A DNA stretch of 7,233 nt, taken from assembly GCA_040392005.1 (NCBI GenBank), contig JBEBWT010000070.1, positions 1 to 7,233 of the forward strand, given 5' to 3'. The position numbers were made by a program, and so were the translations under genes. Of the stretch, positions 1 to 6,250 are shown piece by piece; position 1 is the first letter of the stretch, and each line of letters begins with the position of its first letter. This DNA is from DASRQK01 sp040392005 (GTDB lineage: Bacteria; Bacteroidota; Bacteroidia; Sphingobacteriales; Sphingobacteriaceae). The notes beneath the pieces are model-generated. The model ran no database searches. It had not been told where the DNA came from and saw only the letters and a program-made list of their open reading frames with translations.

Positions 1-542
1 AGCACCTTCTCAAAGGTATTCAGGTTGCGGGAGGTAAAGGTGTCTTTGAGGTTTTTTCGTCCAAGGATTTTGCCGAATTCCGATCCGAGCGTGTCTCCTT
101 TGGGGACTCTCCAGTAGAAATTACCGGCTACGGTCTGTCCCTGCTCCCCGGCAGCTTTGCCTGATTTCTCAAATTCGGCCAGCAGGATCTTTTCAAGACC
201 CTCTACTCCTACAAAGCCATAAATATGGAATGCTGGATCAGGAATAAACGGATTGTTATTGAGTATTGCTTCGACTTCGCTTTGATCTTTCAGGAATAGA
301 AAGGCTTCGTAATCAAAATGTGCTGACATGGCTTTTTCCAGCAGGGGTTTCAATTCTTGCCTGTTTCTACCGGAGGAAAACAAGATATTCCCGGAAGCCA
401 GCACCGAAGACACATCCTGCATGCCGGCTTTTTCGAATACGGAGCAAACGTCGGCCATTTTCATATTGGTCCCTTTTACGTTTACGCCACGCAGAAAGGT
501 GCAGAAGCGGAGCGTTGAGGAGTCAGATGTTGTTTTCTTCAT
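1..542 (-). CDS. DUF1697 family protein, C-terminus cut by window edge
   Basis: Translating the minus strand from the ATG at 542 gives 180 complete codons, open at the left window edge. The protein begins MKKTTSDSSTLRFCTFLRGV. It shows the DUF1697 hallmarks in order: FLRGVNVKGTNMKMADV (residues 16-32, family form LRGINVGG..K..M..L), VLASGNILFSS (47-57, family form SGNVvF) and TSRNLNTFEKV near the end (170-180, family form T.RN..T..K). Family members are about 175-185 residues long, so only a few residues are missing. An in-frame TGA lies 9 bases upstream of the ATG, which makes this the first possible start; no Shine-Dalgarno sequence is seen. The gene starts 11 bases after the stop of the ATPase gene and is probably co-transcribed with it. 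The biochemical function of DUF1697 is not established, and I infer none. The protein looks cytoplasmic, with no signal peptide or membrane segment. Confidence 0.88.
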   Translation of the reverse strand, partial: MKKTTSDSSTLRFCTFLRGVNVKGTNMKMADVCSVFEKAGMQDVSSVLASGNILFSSGRNRQELKPLLEKAMSAHFDYEAFLFLKDQSEVEAILNNNPFIPDPAFHIYGFVGVEGLEKILLAEFEKSGKAAGEQGQTVAGNFYWRVPKGDTLGSEFGKILGRKNLKDTFTSRNLNTFEKV

Positions 543-553
543 AGTGTGTCATA

Positions 554-1744
554 TCAATATAAAAACCCAAACATCCACACAGGGATGATATTCTTGTAGC
601 CGATTTCTATCTGGTCTTTTGCGAGGTAAGCATTGTCCAGGCCCGAAATCTGTTTCTGCGTTTTGTTTTTGCCTCCTATTTCAATGGTTATCGAATGGTT
701 GATCAAAAAATCGGCTTTTTCTGACAGGTGAATTTCATACAGGCCTTTCAGTTGATTCAGAAAAAACGTTTCACGGACATTTCCGGTATTGGTATTTTCG
801 GCTGACAGGGCGTACATCAGATTGGTATTGTTGAGATATAGCTTTTCAGGCTTTGTCAATACACCTGTGCCTGATGTGTTTTTATATAACTCATTTAATA
901 GGCCGGCACGTTCCAATATTTTGATAGCCTGTACCAATCCATTGCGGGTAAGTCCGATCTGGCTGCTCAATTTGGAAATATTGGGGGTAAACGGTGCGCT
1001 CGAAGCGACAGCCTTGAGTAGTTTTTTTAACTTCACCAGCGTATCATAGGTCAGACGTTCCACGGCATTGATATCGACCTCTATGGTCAGGCTGATGGTA
1101 TTCAATAGTTTTTGTGTGTAGCTCGCTTCATTTTCCTTATAATAGGGGTATGCCCCCATTCTCAAATATTTGTCGAACAGCGGAAGTGGTTTCAACTCCG
1201 TACTGATATCAGCCGCAAGTTTTGAATGATCTTTGAGCAGGTTTTCCAAAGAAAAGACGGGAAACTCTTTACCTGTTTCAAAAGCAATAAATTCTCTGAA
1301 TGACAGTTCTTTCAAATCATAGGTCACGGCTCTCCGGCTCAGATCTGATTCGGCTTTGTAGATTTCCAGAATAGACGATGAGGTGAAAATGAGATGAAGA
1401 TCCGGGAAGTTATCGTATATCAATTTGATTTCCCTCGACCAGTCAGGATATTTGTGGACCTCATCCAACAACAAGTGGGTCCCTCCGTATTGTACAAATT
1501 GTTTTGCGAGATGGTATAATCTGTTTTCGTAAAACCAGATATGGTCCAGGCTTACATAGAGCGTAGATTGATCGGGAAATATGGTTTTTGCCCACTGTAA
1601 TAACAAAGTCGTTTTACCTGAGCCACGAGCTCCTTTGATCGCGATCAGTCTGTCTGAAAAATCAATTCTACGGTATAGGTACCGTTGGATTTCAGGACTT
1701 ACACGAGTCAATTTGTCTCTGTGTTCAAAAAGTAGCTCTTCCAT
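554..1744 (-). CDS. AAA+ ATPase, AAA_14/DUF4143 type
   Basis: This 396-residue protein has an N-terminal P-loop ATPase domain. The Walker A motif is GARGSGKTT (residues 38-46). Walker B is HLLLDEVHKYPDW (90-102) with D94-E95. A sensor-like strand LIFTSSS spans 118-124, and a double arginine (R137-R138) follows. RMGAYPYY (196-203) matches the G-G-Y/F-P-type motif of the family. Residues about 250-290 (ISKLSSQIGLTRNGLVQAIKILERAGLL) form a winged-helix-like segment. The C-terminal region carries KADFLINHSITIEIGGKNK (343-361), resembling the degenerate PD-(D/E)XK-like fold described for DUF4143, and the protein ends IPVWMFGFLY. These ATPases are common in archaea and Bacteroidota, but their role is unknown; ATP-dependent DNA or regulatory action is inference. 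The gene is A/T-richer than the GH20 gene upstream. Its ATG directly abuts the last of three inverted repeats (see the array entry). A DUF1697 gene follows after 11 bases. Confidence 0.9.
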   Translation of the reverse strand: MEELLFEHRDKLTRVSPEIQRYLYRRIDFSDRLIAIKGARGSGKTTLLLQWAKTIFPDQSTLYVSLDHIWFYENRLYHLAKQFVQYGGTHLLLDEVHKYPDWSREIKLIYDNFPDLHLIFTSSSILEIYKAESDLSRRAVTYDLKELSFREFIAFETGKEFPVFSLENLLKDHSKLAADISTELKPLPLFDKYLRMGAYPYYKENEASYTQKLLNTISLTIEVDINAVERLTYDTLVKLKKLLKAVASSAPFTPNISKLSSQIGLTRNGLVQAIKILERAGLLNELYKNTSGTGVLTKPEKLYLNNTNLMYALSAENTNTGNVRETFFLNQLKGLYEIHLSEKADFLINHSITIEIGGKNKTQKQISGLDNAYLAKDQIEIGYKNIIPVWMFGFLY

Positions 1745-1831
1745 TTTGCTTTATGTGCTGAGCAAATATATGACTTTTTGCTGTATTTGAAAAGCAAATT
1801 TACATATATTTTGCTCTTTTAAAAGAGCATT
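1745..1831 (-). promoter_or_regulatory. Triple phased inverted-repeat array (putative operators) before the ATPase gene
   Basis: Three 22-base dyad elements share the design TGCT-N10-AGCA. Site A (1745-1766, read on plus) is TTTGCT-N10-AGCAAA and touches the ATPase start codon. Site B (1777-1798) is TTTGCT-N10-AGCAAA. Site C (1810-1831) is TTTGCT-N10-AGCATT, and its 1812-1829 core is a perfect 18-base palindrome. Starts are 32 and 33 bases apart, close to three helical turns, so all three sites would face the same side of the DNA. The separating spacers are 10 and 11 bases long and A/T-rich. This is the pattern of repeated operators for a dimeric DNA-binding protein acting cooperatively. The ligand is unknown. 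The winged-helix-like segment of the ATPase itself is one candidate, which is inference. Confidence 0.7.
1763..1802 (-). promoter_or_regulatory. Candidate Bacteroidota-type promoter elements for the ATPase gene
   Basis: Two octamers on the minus strand match the Bacteroidota -7 consensus TAnnTTTG. They are TATATTTG (1770-1763) and TAAATTTG (1802-1795). Each overlaps the upstream half-site of an inverted repeat (sites A and B). About 18-20 bases upstream of each lies a T-run (CTTTT) inside the next repeat, which could serve as a weak -33 element (consensus TTTG). A TTTG also lies 24 bases before the first octamer. Binding to the repeats would block either promoter. A start from the proximal octamer would leave only a very short leader before the ATG at 1744. 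The -7 matches are seen directly; promoter activity is inferred. Confidence 0.45.
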
Positions 1832-1849
1832 TTATCAAAAAATAACTAC

Positions 1850-4498
1850 TCATTCATCCAAACCCTCCGTAAATCCCGCCCGGCCGTTGGAAAATGCTCT
1901 GAATTTCATGCCTGGCTGATGGGCGATGGGGCCTTCGTACAAGGGGGAACCGGCAGTGGGTTCGCTGCCATCAGTGGTATAACGGATTTCCACTCCGGGG
2001 AGGCCGTTATTGGCATGTATCAGGCCTTGCTCATCCTTGAACAGACCGACAGTGGGCACCCTGAAGTTGTATCCTCCGTTCCAGCGGGCAAGTTTGCTGT
2101 ATTCACGGCGGGCGATGGTATTGGCAAAAATGTTCCATTCCTGATCCATGACCTGGAGGCGTTGCAGCTTGTGGGGGATGGATTCCCAGCTTCTTTCCTG
2201 CGCCCAGGCTGTTTCTGCAAATCCGATCAGCTTGGGGAGCAGGTAATATTCCAGCATGTCCCGACCTTTGATGGTTTCACCCCAGAGCTGGGCCTGCAAG
2301 CCACGGATGTTTTTGCGGGCTTCGGGACGGAGGCGCACGAATCCTGCTTCGGGGGCACTCAGATCCATGGGCATGCCCATGGAATTGCGGAATGTGGTGT
2401 TATAGAGTTCATAGGGTGCAAATCCCCAGGCGTCCCGTACGTTGATGAAGCCACCCCAGGTGAGGCCAGGTTCGCGCGGGTCGTTGTCATAGGCGAGGTC
2501 AAAATACAGGTTGGATACATTGCAGAGAATGACTTCGTAGCCGAGGTTGGCCAGTTGGTAGCTCATGTCGGGATAATCAAAGAGGTTGTTCCAGACATAG
2601 GGCACCACTTGACGGCCCACAAAGGCCGGGTTGGGTTTGTATTCGCTGTTGGGGGTATGGAGAATGGAAGTCTCTTCCCAGCCATGTACTTCCAGCCCCC
2701 GTTTTTCCATGCGGCCCATCAGCTCATGGAAGAATCCGGCCTGGATCTGGCTGTATGTGCCGGGGATATTTTTGCGGGCTGCCCAGGCCTGTACTTCCGG
2801 GGAACCGGACCAGGCACCGGAAGCCACTTCGTCCCCACCGGTATGGATAATGCGGAAGGGGGTGCCGGCCTGCTGGTACATTCCGGCCATTTCATCGACT
2901 ACCTTTTCATAAAAGCGGTAAGCAGACTCCCGGCTGACGTTGATGACATTGTCTTTGAAATGCTGGGCAGAGAGATAGACGGAGGTATCTTCGGGGTCCA
3001 GCAGGCGGTATTCTTCTGCTTTATCGGGATCACCGGCCGCCATATACTTTTGATAGCGCAATTCCATCGCCATAATGCTGGCGCGGGAGTGTCCGGGGAA
3101 GTTCACGGCGGGGACCACATTGATGTGGCGCTGATGGGCGTATCGGAGGATTTCCACAAAGTCCCGAACGGTGAAGTAGCCGGTGCCGTGATTGTCCGCA
3201 CTTTCGGGGAAGGGGCCGGAACCATAGGCAGGATGTACAGCCGGTGTGCCCCATGGATCCGGATGCTGCCTTTTGCTGCTCAGCTCCGTGAGTTCGGGCA
3301 GCCCCGGAATTTCCAGTCTCCAGGCTTCGTCTTCCGAGATATAGAATAGAAAATTATTGATCTTGTAATGGGACAGGATGTCCAGGAATTTCAGCACAGT
3401 TTCCTTTGACTGGAAATTGCGGGAGACGTCCAGGTGCATGCTGCGAAAATCAAAACGGGGCTTGTCCGCTATGTGTAATTCCGGCAGGGTCAAAGCATCC
3501 GTATCCGGTTGATTGTACAGCAGGGCCAGCAGGCTTTGTACCCCATAAAAGACCCCGGCTGCGTCGGCTCCACTGATCCGGATGCCGCTATTGTCAATGT
3601 CGAGGGTATAGGCTCCCGGCAAACCATCCATTATGCTGGAATCAATGTGCAGCGTCACCTGATTTTGTGCTGAGGAGCCGTTACTTTCCTGGCCCCTGCC
3701 AGAGGCCGTATTCTCTCCTCCGGCTACCCCGGATTGGGTTGCGGATTGCGCAAGCACGACCGGATAACCACCCAGCTCCTCTACTTTTGTTTTCAGATAA
3801 CCGGCTTCAAAGGACAATCCAGCGGAGTGATAGACTGTCAGGCCCCGTGCGATTGCATAGTTTTCCTGTCCGCGGATTACCCGGAAGGGGGAAGGGATGA
3901 TGGGCAATAACTCCGATTCGGGAATCAGTGACAACCCTGCATTCTGCCGGTACAGGTTGCCGGTCGAAAATGCTTCCAGGCCATCGTTCATGCCGCGCAA
4001 CAATTGTTCCCGCCTCCTGAAAGGAGCGATTTCCAGTTGAGAAATTGTTGCGATACGGGTGGTATTGCCCTGTGCATCATTGAATACGATATACATGCCC
4101 ATCGGAGCGTCCGACAATTTGATGTAATGTCCGACCGCCCGGTAATTCAACTGAATGGAATCGCCGGGTGCAAGTGCAAAACCCGCTCTGGGCGAAATCC
4201 GGTACCAATCCCCATTGAGGTGTTCTATATGTAGTGTGCCGGATTCCGGGGCTTCCACCAAAACGGGGCTTTTGGAGAAGAAAATAGCCCAATTGTTGTC
4301 ACTGAGTTCCTCGCCCTGATTGGTAATGACAAACTGTGCTTCGGAGCGATCGGGATCATCGGTGAAGTTGGTCACAGCCTCCCAGCGAACGGCAACTTTA
4401 GCCGGAATATCAACAGTCTGCCGGCTGCCGCAGGATTGGAGAAGGGTCGTATAAAGGATGATCGCGATTACTGGAATTCTGTTCAAAATGCTTTTCAT
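1850..4498 (-). CDS. GH20 beta-N-acetylhexosaminidase (chitobiase-like), lipoprotein
   Basis: This 882-residue enzyme should remove terminal N-acetylhexosamine (GlcNAc, possibly GalNAc) from chitooligosaccharides, peptidoglycan fragments or glycans by substrate-assisted catalysis. Residues 1-23 form a lipoprotein signal ending in the lipobox LQSC (Cys23). No acidic stretch follows the cysteine, so a periplasm-facing anchor is more likely than surface export. Domains in order: a CHB_HEX carbohydrate-binding-like domain (about 33-160); the GH20b alpha/beta domain (about 195-345); the TIM barrel (about 346-790), starting near FRSMHLDVSRNF; and a short C-terminal beta domain (about 815-882) with the chitobiase-type RYTTDGSEPTAGSPLYEGP. 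The catalytic pair is D556-E557 in HTGGDEV. W607 (GWEE), W636 (YVWNN) and W739/E741 (QLWGE) are likely substrate-pocket residues. Length and layout match Serratia chitobiase (about 885 residues). A Gly/Ser/Asn/Gln-rich insert lies at 252-280. It follows murQ by 46 bases, probably in one transcript. Confidence 0.95.
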   Translation of the reverse strand: MKSILNRIPVIAIILYTTLLQSCGSRQTVDIPAKVAVRWEAVTNFTDDPDRSEAQFVITNQGEELSDNNWAIFFSKSPVLVEAPESGTLHIEHLNGDWYRISPRAGFALAPGDSIQLNYRAVGHYIKLSDAPMGMYIVFNDAQGNTTRIATISQLEIAPFRRREQLLRGMNDGLEAFSTGNLYRQNAGLSLIPESELLPIIPSPFRVIRGQENYAIARGLTVYHSAGLSFEAGYLKTKVEELGGYPVVLAQSATQSGVAGGENTASGRGQESNGSSAQNQVTLHIDSSIMDGLPGAYTLDIDNSGIRISGADAAGVFYGVQSLLALLYNQPDTDALTLPELHIADKPRFDFRSMHLDVSRNFQSKETVLKFLDILSHYKINNFLFYISEDEAWRLEIPGLPELTELSSKRQHPDPWGTPAVHPAYGSGPFPESADNHGTGYFTVRDFVEILRYAHQRHINVVPAVNFPGHSRASIMAMELRYQKYMAAGDPDKAEEYRLLDPEDTSVYLSAQHFKDNVINVSRESAYRFYEKVVDEMAGMYQQAGTPFRIIHTGGDEVASGAWSGSPEVQAWAARKNIPGTYSQIQAGFFHELMGRMEKRGLEVHGWEETSILHTPNSEYKPNPAFVGRQVVPYVWNNLFDYPDMSYQLANLGYEVILCNVSNLYFDLAYDNDPREPGLTWGGFINVRDAWGFAPYELYNTTFRNSMGMPMDLSAPEAGFVRLRPEARKNIRGLQAQLWGETIKGRDMLEYYLLPKLIGFAETAWAQERSWESIPHKLQRLQVMDQEWNIFANTIARREYSKLARWNGGYNFRVPTVGLFKDEQGLIHANNGLPGVEIRYTTDGSEPTAGSPLYEGPIAHQPGMKFRAFSNGRAGFTEGLDE

Positions 4499-4544
4499 AA
4501 CTTAATTTTAGGCTGTTTTTATTGAGGTGTGGTACTTGTCGGTA

Positions 4545-5360
4545 TTAGCCCTGATGGCTGATTTGGTCCAGTGCCTTGCTTACGCTCCCTGCCCGGATCA
4601 GCAGGTTTTTTGCCTGTTCATAATCAGCGATCCCTGATTTTTCCATCAGCATCCTGACCGCCCTGTCCGTGATTTTGTTATTGATCAATGCTACATGGAC
4701 CATGTTGTTGTCGAGCACCCTGCCCAATTGAATCATCACCGTGGTGCTGATCATGTCAAACAGCATTTTTTGCACGGAGCCGCACTTCATGCGGGTGCTG
4801 CCGGTGATAAATTCCGGCCCGGTGATTACTTCTATCGGAAAATCTGCCTGCTGTGCAATGGGTGAATCCGGGTTGCTGACAATGCATCCGGTGGGAATAC
4901 CCTGTTGCCGGCAATACCGGAGGGAGGCCAATACAAAAGGAGTGGTTCCGCTTGCGGAGATCCCCACTACAATATCCCCGGGGCCGGCCTGCTGCAAGTG
5001 CAATTGCCGGGGCCCCTCGTCCACATCGTCTTCCATTTGTTCCAGCGCCTCGATCAGTCGGTCCGCCCCGCCCGCAAGAATGACATTGAACAGTCCTTTT
5101 TCTACCCCATACGTGGTGGGCAATTCGATCACATCCAGTACGGAAAGCCGGCCACCGCTGCCGGCACCCACATAAAATAACCTTCCTCCGGCCTTGAGCT
5201 GGCGGACAATGGCTTTGATCAATTCATTGACAGCGGGCAAGGCACGTTCGATGGCAAGCGGGACTTCTTTGTCCTCGGTATTGATACTCCGGGTCAATTC
5301 TTCGACGGACATTTTTTCCAAATGCCGGTACCCGGAAGGGGATTCAGTTATCGTGGTCAT
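4545..5360 (-). CDS. murQ: N-acetylmuramic acid 6-phosphate etherase
   Basis: MurQ cleaves the lactyl ether of MurNAc-6-phosphate in the cytoplasm, giving GlcNAc-6-phosphate and D-lactate, a step of peptidoglycan recycling. The 271-residue protein carries one SIS fold with family landmarks: SINTEDKEVPLAIERALP (25-42), GAGSGGRLSVLDVIELPTTY (65-84), GISASGTTPFV (133-143) and TGPEFITGSTRMKCGS (180-195). E79 and E110 align with the catalytic glutamates E83 and E114 of the E. coli enzyme as I recall it, with a constant offset of four. It lacks the extra C-terminal helices of the 298-residue E. coli form, as usual in Bacteroidota. Several motif positions differ from the common sequence: GAGSGGR for GAGTSGR, ELPTTYG for ECPPTYG, ASGTTP for ASGRTP, and MKCGS for MKAGT. 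It starts at the first ATG after a 91-base gap and lies upstream of the GH20 gene. A divergent etherase subgroup is possible, but the reaction is likely unchanged. Confidence 0.93.
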   Translation of the reverse strand: MTTITESPSGYRHLEKMSVEELTRSINTEDKEVPLAIERALPAVNELIKAIVRQLKAGGRLFYVGAGSGGRLSVLDVIELPTTYGVEKGLFNVILAGGADRLIEALEQMEDDVDEGPRQLHLQQAGPGDIVVGISASGTTPFVLASLRYCRQQGIPTGCIVSNPDSPIAQQADFPIEVITGPEFITGSTRMKCGSVQKMLFDMISTTVMIQLGRVLDNNMVHVALINNKITDRAVRMLMEKSGIADYEQAKNLLIRAGSVSKALDQISHQG

Positions 5361-5395
5361 TTAGGATGATTATTATTGGTTATTCAATTACCTGT

Positions 5396-5427
5396 GAAAG
5401 ATATGAATATAAATCAGAATTTTAAAA
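5396..5427 (-). promoter_or_regulatory. Weak candidate promoter for murQ-GH20
   Basis: The 91-base gap between the glycosyltransferase and murQ contains, on the minus strand, TTTT (5427-5424), a 20-base spacer and TATCTTTC (5403-5396). This is one mismatch each from the Bacteroidota -33 TTTG and -7 TAnnTTTG elements, at a normal spacing. It would give a leader of roughly 30 bases before the murQ ATG at 5360. The gap is larger than those between the flanking genes, which supports a separate promoter here, but the match is imperfect. Confidence 0.3.
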
Positions 5428-5451
5428 TGGTGCCGGCACATTCGGGGGCAC

Positions 5452-6231
5452 TCAATCCTGTGGTTTCCCGTGGAGTATGCGGTGGCGGAGGTAGCGCAGC
5501 GCAATTATCAAGTGGTTGAAAACAGTAGGCAGAAGACCATAATGGCGGGAGAAAATCAGGAATCGCTCTTTCAGACTTTGGCGGTGCCGCTTTTTTGACA
5601 GGCCGCCGACCAGGTATTTGGCTACCACCTGATGGGTGTTGGTAATTTTACGGGCTTTTTTGGCTGCCTTGATCACCCAGTCCACATCGGCACTGAGCTT
5701 GTAGCGGGGGTCATAAAAAGGAGCGATCGTCCGGCGTACATAGATGGCCTGATGGCTGATGTTCATGCCGTAGCGGAAGCTTTTCCAGTCAAAATGCTCC
5801 GGAGTCCGGTGCCGGCGCATTCCGAGAGGCTGCCATGATTCGTCATAGAGTTCGGTTTCCCCGTAATAAATATCAGTATCTGCCGATGAAGAAAACACAC
5901 GGTCAACGGTATGAGTATCATAGATTTCATCTCCGGAATTCATAAACAGCACATAATCCCCACTCGCCTTTTCAAGTCCCTTGTTCATCGCATCGTAAAT
6001 CCCCCGATCCGGTTCGCTGACCAGCACCGCCAGACGATTGCGGTACCGCTCAAGGATTTCCAGCGTGCCATCTGTGGATCCTCCGTCAATGACAATATAT
6101 GCTATGTGGGGGTATGTTTGCCCAAGCACGGAAAGCAGGGTACGTTCGATATCCCGGACATTGTTGTAAACCACGGTGATGACACTCAGGGTTGGTTTGT
6201 AGGACTGCTCTGCTGGTATGTTGTTGCTCAA
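5452..6231 (-). CDS. Family 2 glycosyltransferase (GT-A fold), TTG start
   Basis: This 259-residue cytoplasmic enzyme likely transfers a sugar from a nucleotide-sugar donor during capsule, O-antigen or exopolysaccharide assembly. The GT2 signature is clear: LSVITVVYNN (15-24), the donor-site segment YIVIDGGSTDGTLEIL (45-60), EPDRGIYDAMNKGLEKASGD (73-92), and FMNSGDE (96-102), where NSGD stands at the metal-binding DXD position. SHQAIYV (159-165) and ADVDW (181-185) probably contribute the acceptor site and catalytic base, as in WcaA-like proteins. No membrane segment is obvious. The start codon is TTG at 6231-6229. An in-frame TAG lies 12 bases upstream, and no ATG occurs before Met82, inside the catalytic domain, so TTG is the only reasonable start near the N-terminus. 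It follows the pyruvyl transferase gene by 19 bases, which supports one operon. Donor and acceptor sugars cannot be read from the sequence. Confidence 0.92.
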   Translation of the reverse strand: MSNNIPAEQSYKPTLSVITVVYNNVRDIERTLLSVLGQTYPHIAYIVIDGGSTDGTLEILERYRNRLAVLVSEPDRGIYDAMNKGLEKASGDYVLFMNSGDEIYDTHTVDRVFSSSADTDIYYGETELYDESWQPLGMRRHRTPEHFDWKSFRYGMNISHQAIYVRRTIAPFYDPRYKLSADVDWVIKAAKKARKITNTHQVVAKYLVGGLSKKRHRQSLKERFLIFSRHYGLLPTVFNHLIIALRYLRHRILHGKPQD

Positions 6232-6250
6232 TGGTATTCGCTATAATGTT

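Noticed and set aside
266..588. Two short plus-strand open frames at the left side
   Set aside because: They run opposite the DUF1697 gene, whose motifs are clear on the minus strand, and resemble no known protein.
1812..1829. The 18-base palindrome considered as a transcription terminator for the GH20 gene
   Set aside because: The stem is A/T-rich and not followed by a T-run on the minus strand, and the same dyad design repeats twice more downstream, which fits operators better.
1919..3349. A 476-codon open frame on the plus strand opposite the GH20 gene
   Set aside because: It lies wholly antisense to a clear GH20 enzyme with catalytic and domain motifs, shows no recognisable motif of its own, and long antisense open frames are common opposite G+C-rich codon-biased genes.
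4741..5180. Plus-strand open frames of 144 and 91 codons opposite murQ
   Set aside because: They are shadows of the murQ reading frame with no independent start context or motif.
5430..5439. Perfect 10-base palindrome GTGCCGGCAC between the glycosyltransferase and murQ, considered as a terminator
   Set aside because: It would leave only a three-pair stem with a four-base loop, and the flanking bases do not extend it. The T-run that follows on the minus strand is short.
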